A DNA stretch of 64,000 nucleotides. Source: JAPPHA01 sp965220985 (lineage in GTDB: Bacteria > Pseudomonadota > Alphaproteobacteria > Rhodobacterales > Rhodobacteraceae). The notes below the pieces were generated by a model. It was not told the DNA's origin. It saw nothing but the letters and a program-made list of their open reading frames with translations, and made no database searches. Within the stretch, counting starts at the first letter, position 1; each line of letters starts with the position of its first letter. Location of the stretch: NCBI GenBank assembly GCA_965220985.1, contig OZ244854.1, positions 2,914,001 to 2,978,000 on the forward strand, written 5' to 3'. Positions 1 to 7,540 of this stretch are shown piece after piece. Position numbers and translations under genes: made by a program.

Positions 1-286
1 CATTGAGTGTGGATGTCTGGATGGGAACTCCGATGACCGGAACTCGCGTCTTGGACGCCAGCATTCCGGGCAGATGCGCAGCGCCGCCAGCGCCTGCGAT
101 AATGGATTTCAAGCCTCTGTCTGCCGCTGTTCGTCCGTACTCCCACAGCCGATCGGGCGTCCGATGCGCGGACACGATGCGGGTCTCGTACTGGATTTTC
201 AGATCGTCCAGGACCTTGGCGGCCTCGCGCATGGTTGGCCAGTCGGACTGGCTGCCCATGACGATACCGATTTCGACGTTCGTCAT
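1..286 (-). CDS. purE: 5-(carboxyamino)imidazole ribonucleotide mutase PurE (partial, 3' end outside window)
   Basis: This is the N-terminal 95 residues of PurE, which moves the carboxyl group of N5-CAIR to give CAIR in de novo purine synthesis in the cytoplasm. The reading frame opens with MTNVEIGIVMGSQSDWPTM, where GSQSDW is the family's substrate-binding loop. The conserved SAHRTPDRL and GAGGAAHLPGM segments follow. The ATG whose complement lies at 284-286 is chosen because it sits at the family's usual distance before the GSQSDW loop. The gene reads off the left edge, so about the last 65 residues of a typical 160-residue protein are missing. purK would be expected downstream, outside the window. 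Confidence 0.95.
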   Translation of the reverse strand, partial: MTNVEIGIVMGSQSDWPTMREAAKVLDDLKIQYETRIVSAHRTPDRLWEYGRTAADRGLKSIIAGAGGAAHLPGMLASKTRVPVIGVPIQTSTLN

Positions 287-325
287 GCTTCGTTGGTTAA
301 CCCCGGCTTGTCACTGTCGTGGCAT

Positions 326-544
326 TCAGGCGATGATATCGGGAGTGATTTCGTTCTCGAGACGACGAATCTTGTCCTTGAGCGCCAGTTTCTTTCGTTT
401 CAGTCGTTGCAGGGTCAGCACGTCCGGATGAGTGTTGCGATGGAGGGCGGCAATGGCTTCATCGAGGTCGCGATGCTCGCGCCGCATCGTTTCCAGTTCG
501 ACGCGGAGAATGGTCTCGCGTGGCATGTTCAGCACGTTTGTCAT
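326..544 (-). CDS. DUF465 (YdcH-like) small coiled-coil protein
   Basis: A 72-residue, highly charged protein of the DUF465/YdcH family, whose function is not established. It starts MTNVLNMPRETILRVELE and has the family pattern of two short helices: a Leu/Arg-rich first helix with LRREHRDLDEAI-like spacing, then a Lys/Arg-rich segment (LQRLKRKKLALKDKIRRLE). The open frame extends further upstream, but the Met at 544 gives the usual family length. It lies about 40 bp upstream of purE on the same strand and may be co-transcribed with it; DUF465 genes beside purE are common in alphaproteobacteria. Confidence 0.8.
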   Translation of the reverse strand: MTNVLNMPRETILRVELETMRREHRDLDEAIAALHRNTHPDVLTLQRLKRKKLALKDKIRRLENEITPDIIA

Positions 545-854
545 CTGGTTTTCTGGCTGGTTGTCTCCCGATTGTCTCTGCCCCGACCATACCCGAATTT
601 CGACCACATTTGCAATGCATGAGGCGGCGATTCGGCTCTTTCTGGACCGTTGCCCAGCTGATTGCCTGGCCTTGAGGCGGGTGTCGCGGATTCGGGCGAT
701 TGGCATCTGTCGAACGCCAAGCGAAACGCGAATTTCACGTGACTTTCGTGCGAGGAATCACGGGCAGGGCATCACGTTGCGGGTCCCCAAGGCGCTCGGA
801 TACAGGGCCGAGCGTGTGCGAGTCAGAAACGCGCGGTCCACTCTCTTCCTTGCG
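545..854. other. intergenic, nothing recognised
   Basis: This 310-bp stretch lies between the DUF465 gene and the 3' end of malonyl-CoA decarboxylase, both on the minus strand. The open frames crossing it have no recognisable protein similarity. It should hold the promoter for the DUF465-purE pair, but I cannot point to convincing -35/-10 boxes. Confidence 0.5.
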
Positions 855-2102
855 CTATCCGGCAGTTGTCGCCCGCTTGGCCAAGTTTTTCACCGGAGAT
901 GATGCCGTCACCTCGTGCATCTTCGAATACTTGATCGTGTTGCGAGCGATTCGAGACGGATCATACAGGTAGTTCACCATCACGCCCGCCGAATTGGCCA
1001 TCCCCGCGGCGGAAAGATCGGCCTTTGGATGTATCGCGTGAACAGTTGCGCCGTTCCCGAGGTGAAAGCGCGCAACGGCATCGAGAGGAAGACCGTCCGG
1101 CGCCTTGGCTTCGAGCAGGTACTTTGCCGCAAGGCGCGGCATGCTTGTCGGGTCATCCGAGTTGACGGCGACCTCTTGGTCCCGCAACCAGCGTGCGAGT
1201 CCCGGGATTGGCGACAACGTCACGAATCTCGTGATGTTTGGCAGTTCCTGTTCAAGGTCACGGACGACTTGCTTGATCAAGGAATTCCCGAACGAAACGC
1301 CGGCGAGACCTCTTTGGCAATTCGAAATCGAATAGAACACGGCTGTGTCTGCCTCATCCTCGCCGATTGCCTCACGCTGTTCGCAAAGAACGGCCTGAAT
1401 TGAATCGGGAATCCCGCGCGTCAGGGCGATCTCGACAAATATCAGCGGATCGTTGGGCATTGCGGGATGAAAGAAGGCGAAGCATCGCCGGTCCGCAGGC
1501 TCAAGGCGGAGACGCAAATCGCTCCATGTCTTGATCTCGTGAACGGCTTCGTAGGCGATGATCTTCTCGAGAATCGAAGCGGGGCTGTCCCAGTTGATCT
1601 GCCGGATGACCAGGAATCCGCGGTTGAACCAGCTGCGGAGCAGGTGAACCAGGTCATGGTCGGTTCTCGCGAGTGCGGGCATGTTCTTCAGCAGGCCCAA
1701 AAGGTTTTCGCGCATTCTCACGATTTCCGCCGTTGCTCCTGGCGCCTCGTTCAATTGGCGAAACAGCCGCTGCCTGCGTGGCTCGCAAACCTGCGCGAGC
1801 GCCTTGAAGTTGTCGGGTGACGGATCGTCTCCGTATCGCTGGGCCGATTTCTCGATGTCATCCGCGACCAGATCCAGTTCTTCGTTCAGAAACTCGAAGA
1901 AGGCGGCTTTTGCGTCAATGTCGAGCCGTCGGTAGCGTTCGAGGACTGTTGCGGCCAATTGCCGCTCCGAGGTTTCGGCGGTCTCCGAGAGCAGGTCGAG
2001 GCAAATGTCCCTGATGTCGCGCTTGTCGTGAATTTTCCGACCAAAAACGCGACGCTCGAACAAAGTGGTCAGCAAGTCGCCCAAAGTGTTGTGTGTCAGC
2101 AT
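855..2102 (-). CDS. malonyl-CoA decarboxylase (MCD)
   Basis: A 415-residue member of the malonyl-CoA decarboxylase family, which converts malonyl-CoA to acetyl-CoA and CO2. The N-terminal helical domain covers about residues 1-190. The catalytic GNAT-fold domain contains HPAMPNDPLIFVEIALT near residues 212-228 and FVTLSPIPG near 292-300, both hallmark MCD segments. A conserved C-terminal YLYDPSRIARNT segment follows. Length is normal for bacterial MCD (about 400-460). It is divergent from the OsmC-like gene and about 650 bp from a TRAP transporter. In rhizobial mat operons MCD (MatA) works with a malonyl-CoA synthetase and a malonate carrier; no synthetase is seen here, so a malonate-catabolic role is only suggested. 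Confidence 0.93.
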   Translation of the reverse strand: MLTHNTLGDLLTTLFERRVFGRKIHDKRDIRDICLDLLSETAETSERQLAATVLERYRRLDIDAKAAFFEFLNEELDLVADDIEKSAQRYGDDPSPDNFKALAQVCEPRRQRLFRQLNEAPGATAEIVRMRENLLGLLKNMPALARTDHDLVHLLRSWFNRGFLVIRQINWDSPASILEKIIAYEAVHEIKTWSDLRLRLEPADRRCFAFFHPAMPNDPLIFVEIALTRGIPDSIQAVLCEQREAIGEDEADTAVFYSISNCQRGLAGVSFGNSLIKQVVRDLEQELPNITRFVTLSPIPGLARWLRDQEVAVNSDDPTSMPRLAAKYLLEAKAPDGLPLDAVARFHLGNGATVHAIHPKADLSAAGMANSAGVMVNYLYDPSRIARNTIKYSKMHEVTASSPVKNLAKRATTAG

Positions 2103-2207
2103 GGTTGCGAGTCTCGACCAGGAGCGCTTCCGTGCCGGTCATCTGTGTCAATGTTGCGGTGTTGACAAGGCATAAAATGTCGATTTTGTTTGACGAAGGG
2201 GGTAAAC

Positions 2208-2255
2208 ATGGGCATTGCGTCGAAACATGCGGTGAGTGTTGTGAGGAAAGCATGA
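2208..2255 (+). CDS. 15-codon mini-ORF (possible leader peptide) coupled to the OsmC-like gene
   Basis: A short open frame, MGIASKHAVSVVRKA, follows a strong purine-rich ribosome site (GAAGGGGG, five bases before its ATG). Its TGA overlaps the ATG of the OsmC-like gene as ATGA (2252-2255), a classic translational-coupling arrangement. The ORF track does not list it because it is short. It could be a regulatory leader or simply a device that feeds ribosomes to the next start. No known leader family is recognised. Confidence 0.45.
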   Translation: MGIASKHAVSVVRKA

Positions 2256-2710
2256 CCATTCGACAAACGACCCAGATGACAATCAGGTTGGCGGGACGTG
2301 GCACGAGTCACTCGCGCAGCGAAATCGATGTCGACGGACTGACCACGGTGATCGATGAACCGATCGCCCGAGGCGGCACCAATGAGGGGCCATCGCCAAC
2401 CGCGGCTGCCTATTCTTCGCTGATCGGATGCACGAACGTGATCGGCAACAAGTGCGCCGCGAAGCTCGGTGTGGACATCGGTACGCTTGATTTCCACATG
2501 GAGGTCGATTTCGACCGCCGCGGGGTTCTTTTGATCGACGAAGTCGAGGTGCCTTTCACGGCCATCCGGCTCACGGTCACCGCCAGTGGTCCGGCCAGCC
2601 AGGCCGAACTCGATCGGGTGGCGGCGGAAACCGAAAAATACTGCCCGATTTCCAAATTGTACGAACGCGCAGGTACGGACTTGACCGTAACGTGGCGCGC
2701 GTCTGACTGA
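2252..2710 (+). CDS. OsmC-like protein
   Basis: A 152-residue OsmC/Ohr-superfamily protein. OsmC proteins are homodimers that reduce organic hydroperoxides through two cysteines. Here one Cys lies in the helix IGCTNVIGNK (about residue 67) and the second in KYCPISKLYERA (about residue 131), the positions expected for the peroxidatic pair. The EGPSPTAAAYSSL segment before the first Cys is typical of the fold. The ATG at 2252 is chosen because it matches the family N-terminus, lies after GTGAGGAAAG, and overlaps the stop of a 15-codon mini-ORF. The gene is divergent from MCD and 24 bp upstream of the TRAP binding-protein gene. Confidence 0.85.
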   Translation: MTIRQTTQMTIRLAGRGTSHSRSEIDVDGLTTVIDEPIARGGTNEGPSPTAAAYSSLIGCTNVIGNKCAAKLGVDIGTLDFHMEVDFDRRGVLLIDEVEVPFTAIRLTVTASGPASQAELDRVAAETEKYCPISKLYERAGTDLTVTWRASD

Positions 2711-2734
2711 AATCACCAACTGGGAGAAAAAACG

Positions 2735-3817
2735 ATGTTGAACAGAATGCTACGAAGTCTGGCGTTTTCGATGGCCGTGAGCGTCGTCGCGGTGCCCGCG
2801 ATGGCGGCGGAGACGATAAAGGCAGTGGTCATTGACGGTTATCCGGCGCGTGCACTCTGGGTGAAGGAATTCACGAACTTCTTTATCCCTGAGGTCGACA
2901 AGCGCCTCGCCGAGAACGGGAACTACGTCATGGACTGGCAGGAGAGCTACGGCGGCTCGATCGTCAAGCCCAAGGGCGTCTTGGAGGGAATTGAACTCGG
3001 ACTCGGTGACATCGGCATCGTCACGACGATTTTCCACAACTCGAAGCTGCCGAGCCAGGCGATTTCCGCAGTGACGCCGTTCGTCGCGGCGGATGCACGG
3101 GCGGTGGCCAAGGCGGTCGACGAAATCGCCAAGGAATTTCCGACGATGCAGAACGAGTTCGCAGCCCAGAATCAGGTCTATCTGGCCACTGGCGTTGTGC
3201 TGGACACCTATCAGCTGTTTTCCAAGAACCCGATTCACTCGGTTGCGGATCTCGAGGGCGGGAAGGTGGCTGGAGCGGGCATGAACCTGCGCTATCTCGA
3301 GGGCATCAAGGACGCAGCGGGCGTTCGCGGCGGGCTGACCGATTTCTACAACATGCTGCAGACGGGGCTGGTGGATCACGCAATGCTGTGGCCGGAGGCC
3401 GCGAAGACCTTCAAGATCGCTGAAGTGGCCCCTTACATGCTCCGTGTCGATCTTGGTGCCGTAAATTCCAAGACGGTCACGGTGAACGAGGCCTACTGGA
3501 ATTCTCTGCCCGGTGAGGTGCAGGATGTCCTGCAAGAAGTTGCCGTTCTCTACCGAGACCACGTTGCAGGCATCGCCATGGACCGTGCCGAAGAGAGCCG
3601 CCAAGCCTATGTCGCAGGCGGTGGCACCATCGTCGAGATCGACCCGTCGGAGCGTGCCGCCTGGGCAAACGCAATTCCAGACATTGCCGGCGAATGGGCG
3701 GCGGATCTCGACGCGCGAGGCGAACCGGGCACGGAAATGTTGAACGCGTACCTCGCCAAGTTGAAAGAGGCCGGCTACGAGGGCGCGCGCGACTGGTCGG
3801 TCGAACTGACCAACTGA
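2735..3817 (+). CDS. TRAP transporter solute-binding protein (DctP family)
   Basis: A 360-residue periplasmic binding protein for a TRAP importer. The signal peptide MLNRMLRSLAFSMAVSVV...AMA is cleaved near residue 25. The protein then follows the DctP fold: GYPARALWVKEF near the start, then a domain ending in long helices. It is the first gene of a TRAP operon, with a good ribosome site (GGGAGAAAAAACG). In most DctP proteins a near-invariant Arg in a K-(I/V)-R motif clamps the substrate carboxylate. Here the aligned stretch reads GGKVAGAGMNLRYLEG, with Ala at that position. This subfamily may therefore hold its ligand differently, so a plain C4-dicarboxylate ligand should not be assumed. Confidence 0.9.
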   Translation: MLNRMLRSLAFSMAVSVVAVPAMAAETIKAVVIDGYPARALWVKEFTNFFIPEVDKRLAENGNYVMDWQESYGGSIVKPKGVLEGIELGLGDIGIVTTIFHNSKLPSQAISAVTPFVAADARAVAKAVDEIAKEFPTMQNEFAAQNQVYLATGVVLDTYQLFSKNPIHSVADLEGGKVAGAGMNLRYLEGIKDAAGVRGGLTDFYNMLQTGLVDHAMLWPEAAKTFKIAEVAPYMLRVDLGAVNSKTVTVNEAYWNSLPGEVQDVLQEVAVLYRDHVAGIAMDRAEESRQAYVAGGGTIVEIDPSERAAWANAIPDIAGEWAADLDARGEPGTEMLNAYLAKLKEAGYEGARDWSVELTN

Positions 3818-3826
3818 CCGGACGGG

Positions 3827-4390
3827 ATGCTCGAAGGCCATGCGACGGTGAAACCTCTGCTGGCCACATTGAACAAATTGGCCGACGGTGTTGCGGTCAC
3901 CGCCAACGCCGTCGGCACGCTGGTCGTTCTGGTCCTCGTCATGGTCGTGAACTATGACATGGGTGCACGGAACCTGTTCAATGCTCCGTTCAACGGGGCT
4001 GTCGAAGTCGTTCAGTTCTCGATGGTGCTGATCGTCTTCCTGCAGTTGCCGGATGTCATCCGGGTCAACCGCTTGACCCGATCCGAGGGTTTCCTGCTGG
4101 TCTTGGGGCGACGTCGTCACAGGCTGGCAAACTGGATTCGTCGCGCGATCAATTTCGTCTCCGCCGTCTTCATGACGCTGGTGGCCGTCGCGATCTTTCC
4201 CGAGTTCGTCAAGATGTGGGAGTCGAACGATTTCTTCGGTGTCCCGGGTGTTTTCACGGCACCTTGGTGGCCCGTGAAGCTGACAATCTTTCTCAGTGCC
4301 GCGCTCGCGGCGATTATCTTTTCCTTGAAGGCTCTCGGCATGTCGTCAGAGCCGACCACCCGCGGCAACGCAAGCGGCATCGGCTCATGA
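3827..4390 (+). CDS. TRAP transporter small permease (DctQ family)
   Basis: A 187-residue inner-membrane protein with four predicted hydrophobic segments: around residues 20-45, 60-82, 105-125 and 150-170. This is the topology of the DctQ small subunit, which pairs with DctM to form the sodium-driven TRAP channel. The motif GAVEVVQFSMVLIVFLQLP in the second segment is typical. It starts 9 bp after the binding-protein stop and ends in an ATGA overlap with dctM, so the three genes are one transcription unit. The middle loop (about residues 88-104) is unusually Arg-rich. Confidence 0.88.
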   Translation: MLEGHATVKPLLATLNKLADGVAVTANAVGTLVVLVLVMVVNYDMGARNLFNAPFNGAVEVVQFSMVLIVFLQLPDVIRVNRLTRSEGFLLVLGRRRHRLANWIRRAINFVSAVFMTLVAVAIFPEFVKMWESNDFFGVPGVFTAPWWPVKLTIFLSAALAAIIFSLKALGMSSEPTTRGNASGIGS

Positions 4391-5694
4391 GTCCGGTCGA
4401 GATCGGCCTCGTCTCGGTCGTGGCCATCATTGTCCTGGTTTACATGGGGCTGTACGTGCCGATTGCGCTCGGTGTGGTCAGCTTCGTGTCGATTTGGCTG
4501 ATGCGGGACAATTTCACGCTCGCCATGAATCTCCTCAAGATCGCGATCGGCGATTCGGTGCTGGAATACACCTTTGCGACCATCCCGCTCTTTACCTTCA
4601 TGGGGCTGGTTGTCAGCAAGGCCGGGCTGGGCGCGGACATCTACGAAGTCATGAACGCGGGATTTCGTCGCATCAGGGGAGGGGTCGGCATGGCGACCGT
4701 CGGTGCCAACGCCGTTTTTGCCGCGGTCACTGGATCATCGATCGCGTCGGCTTCGGTGTTTGCAAAGGTCAGTGTCCCGCAGATGCTTCAATACGAATAC
4801 AACCCGCGCTTCGCCGTCGGTGTTGTCGCGGGTTCAAGCGTGCTCGGCATGATCATCCCACCTTCGGCAATGCTGATCATTTACAGTTTCGTCGCCGAAC
4901 AATCGGTCGGCGAGATGTTTCTGGCCGGCATCGTTCCTGGCATCCTGCTTGCCGCTGCATTCATCATTGCAATCTTTGCCATGGGCAGGTTCACCCCGAA
5001 TTTCGTCGGAGGCCGACCGTCCGAAGACCTTGTACCTTTGACCTCGAGACAGGTTGCCGAGAAGACCTTGCCCATCGTCGGGTTGATTCTTGTCGTGCTG
5101 GGCGGCATTTACACTGGCTGGCTGACACCGGTCGAGGCGGGTGCAGTCGGAGCGCTCCTCGGGTTGATCATTGCGGTGGCTCGACGCCGCATGACACCGC
5201 GAGCATTCTGGGAAGCGCTCCTTGAAACCGGCCACATCACGGCGGCAATTCTCTTCCTGATCACGGCCGCTTCGATCTACTCCCGCATGCTCGGTCTTGC
5301 CGGTCTGCCGAACGAGCTGAGCGAAATCCTGAGCGAGACCCAACTCGGTTTCTTCTGGATCATGGTGATCTACGTCGCCTTGATGATCTTCCTTGGAACC
5401 CTGCTCGATACAGCCTCGATCATCCTGATCATGGTTCCCCTGTTCCTCCCGCTTGTCGAACCGCTTGGCCTGTCGCTCGTGTGGTTCGGCATCATCACGG
5501 TCGTTGGTGCCGAAATCGGCTTGCTGACTCCACCGCTCGGGATATCGTGCTTCGTGATCAAGGCCACGCTTGACGATGATCGCATCGAGCTGAAGGACGT
5601 CTTCATTGGCGCCTTTCCGTTCGCCGTCATCATGCTCATCGTGTTGATCGCACTGATTCGCTTTCCGGAACTCAGTCTTTTCATCCTGCGGTAG
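4387..5694 (+). CDS. TRAP transporter large permease (DctM family)
   Basis: A 435-residue polytopic inner-membrane protein, the main transport subunit of the TRAP system. It opens MSPVEIGLVSVVAIIVLVYM and carries family signatures GSSIASASVFAKVSVPQM, SSVLGMIIPPSAMLIIYSFV and, near the C-terminus, TPPLGISCFVIKA. About twelve hydrophobic segments are visible and the length is normal (425-440). The start at 4387 overlaps the dctQ stop by four bases; the longer open frame beginning at 4216 overlaps dctQ and is rejected. A dioxygenase gene begins 11 bp after its stop, so it is probably part of the same operon. Confidence 0.94.
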   Translation: MSPVEIGLVSVVAIIVLVYMGLYVPIALGVVSFVSIWLMRDNFTLAMNLLKIAIGDSVLEYTFATIPLFTFMGLVVSKAGLGADIYEVMNAGFRRIRGGVGMATVGANAVFAAVTGSSIASASVFAKVSVPQMLQYEYNPRFAVGVVAGSSVLGMIIPPSAMLIIYSFVAEQSVGEMFLAGIVPGILLAAAFIIAIFAMGRFTPNFVGGRPSEDLVPLTSRQVAEKTLPIVGLILVVLGGIYTGWLTPVEAGAVGALLGLIIAVARRRMTPRAFWEALLETGHITAAILFLITAASIYSRMLGLAGLPNELSEILSETQLGFFWIMVIYVALMIFLGTLLDTASIILIMVPLFLPLVEPLGLSLVWFGIITVVGAEIGLLTPPLGISCFVIKATLDDDRIELKDVFIGAFPFAVIMLIVLIALIRFPELSLFILR

Positions 5695-5705
5695 GAGAAA
5701 ACGCA

Positions 5706-6575
5706 ATGCGCACGGTTACCAAGGACAACATCACCGATGTGTTTCTGAGCTACTTCGGCAAGGACACCGATCCGCGAATGCGGGAAGTCATGGAGAGCCT
5801 GGCAAGACATCTGCACGCGTTTGCCAAGGAGGTGAACCTGACCCATTCGGAATGGCAAAAGGGAATCGAGTTCATGGAGTGGGCTGGTCGAATCTCTGAT
5901 GCCGAACGTCACGAATTCGTGCTCTTGAGCGATGTTCTCGGGCTCTCGTCGTTGGTCGACATGATCAATTCGGCACCGGAAGGGACCTCGTCAAGCGTGC
6001 TCGGTCCGTTTCATGTCGCAGGCGCGCCGGACATTCCGTTCGGGCATGACATGAAGCGCCATTACGAAGGCGAGATCCTGCTTGCGTGCGGAACTGTCGT
6101 CGATTCGGAGGGCAATCCGGTCGAAGGGGCCCGGCTGGACATTTGGCAGACGGCGCCGAACGGACTTTACTCGAGCCAGGATGAAGAACAGGACACTTAT
6201 TCGTTCCACGGCGTACAGACGACGGGTTCCGACGGCCGTTACGGGTTCACCACCGTCAAACCGGTGAGCTACACCGTGCCGACCGACGGTCCTGTGGGTG
6301 ACATCCTCAATGCCACCGGACGCCATCCGTGGCGTCCTTCGCACTTGCACTACATCGTCAAGGCCGAGGGCTTCAGGACACTGGTGACGGAGATCTTTCC
6401 CGACGACGATCCCTATCTCGACGAAGACACGGTATTCGGTGTTCGTGAAGACCTCGTCATGAAATACGAAGAGTGCGCGGCTGGCAGCTTTCCGGACGGA
6501 TACGCCTTGTCAGGGAAAGTTGACGAGCCTTACCTGGTTGCAGATTTTGATCTCAGGCTGATCGCCGACAACTGA
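5706..6575 (+). CDS. intradiol ring-cleavage dioxygenase (hydroxyquinol/catechol 1,2-dioxygenase type)
   Basis: A 289-residue non-haem Fe(III) dioxygenase that opens a catechol-type ring between the two hydroxylated carbons to give a cis,cis-muconate or maleylacetate-type product. The N-terminal helical dimerisation domain (about residues 1-100) is followed by the catalytic beta-sandwich. All four iron ligands are visible: Tyr155 (NGLYS), Tyr189 (VSYTVP), His213 and His215 (PSHLHY). SSSVLGPFHV near residue 97 is typical of the catechol/hydroxyquinol branch. The ribosome site is GGAGAAAACGCA. It directly follows the TRAP genes, so the imported compound may be an aromatic or its precursor. Substrate choice cannot be read from sequence alone. 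Confidence 0.92.
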   Translation: MRTVTKDNITDVFLSYFGKDTDPRMREVMESLARHLHAFAKEVNLTHSEWQKGIEFMEWAGRISDAERHEFVLLSDVLGLSSLVDMINSAPEGTSSSVLGPFHVAGAPDIPFGHDMKRHYEGEILLACGTVVDSEGNPVEGARLDIWQTAPNGLYSSQDEEQDTYSFHGVQTTGSDGRYGFTTVKPVSYTVPTDGPVGDILNATGRHPWRPSHLHYIVKAEGFRTLVTEIFPDDDPYLDEDTVFGVREDLVMKYEECAAGSFPDGYALSGKVDEPYLVADFDLRLIADN

Positions 6576-6593
6576 CCGCCTCGAGTTCCTCGA

Positions 6594-7256
6594 TCAGTCA
6601 AACTGCTCTGCGAGAAACGCGCCTGTCTCTCGATAGTGGTCGGTCAGGCTCGCGCAGGCGGTGTTGATGTCGCAGTTTATCGCTGCATTGAATATGGAGG
6701 CATGTTCAGCATTGATGTCGCGACTGGGATATGCATCCGACCGGCTCGCCAAGTATCTGTAACGCACGTTCAGATCGTAGAGTTGACTGCAGAATCGCAG
6801 CAGAATCGGAGACTTGCAGGCAGCCAGCAAAGTCATGTGAAAGTGCTTGTGGTGATTCTCGAACGTTTCGAGATCGTTCCGGTCCGATCGACTCACGCGA
6901 TGATGAGACAGAATCAGTTCATCTTCCCAGGATTGGCTGGTGTTTGCCAAGCTGTCCCGCAATGCCAGCTCTTCAAGTTGACATCGAAGATCGAGAATCT
7001 CTTCAAACTGAGCGCGGCTGGTTGCGGTTACACGAAAGCCCCGCTGGTCCAAGCGGTCGACAAGCTGATCCGACGTCAAAAGGCTGAGCGCCTCGCGGAC
7101 AGGTGACGCGCCAATGTTCAGCGAGTCCTTGAGAGCATCGATTTTCAATCGTTCTCCGGGGGGCATTTGCCCGGTGATAATTCTCTTTCTCAGCGCGCGA
7201 TAGGCACGCAGGGTCGAGGATTGCGGTGATCCTGTGTCGTCGAGAGGCTTGTCCAT
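6594..7256 (-). CDS. GntR-family transcriptional regulator, FCD subfamily
   Basis: A 220-residue repressor-type regulator. The N-terminal winged helix includes LRAYRALRKRIITGQMPPG and the recognition helix region IGASPVREALSLL. The C-terminal all-helical FCD ligand-binding domain has FHMTLLAACKSP, whose His is typical of metal/acid-binding FCD domains, and a second conserved His in EHASIFNAAIN. The Met at 7256 (MDKPLDDTG) is preferred over the open upstream frame because it puts the HTH at the usual distance from the N-terminus. The gene converges on the dioxygenase with an 18-bp gap and is divergent from the DRE-TIM enzyme gene, so the shared region 7257-7540 is the likely operator. Confidence 0.9.
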   Translation of the reverse strand: MDKPLDDTGSPQSSTLRAYRALRKRIITGQMPPGERLKIDALKDSLNIGASPVREALSLLTSDQLVDRLDQRGFRVTATSRAQFEEILDLRCQLEELALRDSLANTSQSWEDELILSHHRVSRSDRNDLETFENHHKHFHMTLLAACKSPILLRFCSQLYDLNVRYRYLASRSDAYPSRDINAEHASIFNAAINCDINTACASLTDHYRETGAFLAEQFD

Positions 7257-7540
7257 GTTGCGTCTTTTTGACGTTTGCTTGAAAGAATGCAACAGGTTTA
7301 CGATAACGCAGACTTGATCGCGACTCGATGTCAAGTTGCGGGATTCGTCTGCTTGTGCAGTCGCTCTTGCACACCTGCTCGTGCACATGACGAAACGAGT
7401 GGAGACCTCGTCGGATGACGGCGCTGGCCGTGCGACGGGGTAGCCATGAGTCCGTAAAAGTGGTTTTTTTATTGGATGAACAGCAAAAATGGATTATTGT
7501 TTTTTCCGATTGGCACTGGTTGAGGGCACAGGTTAGATCA
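7257..7540. promoter_or_regulatory. divergent promoter region between GntR regulator and DRE-TIM enzyme gene
   Basis: This 284-bp region separates two divergent genes and contains a marked AT-rich stretch (about 7455-7515) with runs of T and A. FCD-type GntR regulators commonly autoregulate and control the divergent neighbour from such a region. I did not find a convincing palindromic operator by eye. Confidence 0.35.

Noticed and set aside
2750..4120. 456-codon minus-strand frame across the TRAP genes
   Set aside because: It is antisense to two recognisable TRAP genes and its translation is His/Arg/Asp-rich with no domain.
4216..4386. Extended N-terminus of the TRAP large permease
   Set aside because: The extension overlaps dctQ and does not look like a membrane segment; MSPVEIGLV at 4387 matches the family start and forms an ATGA overlap.
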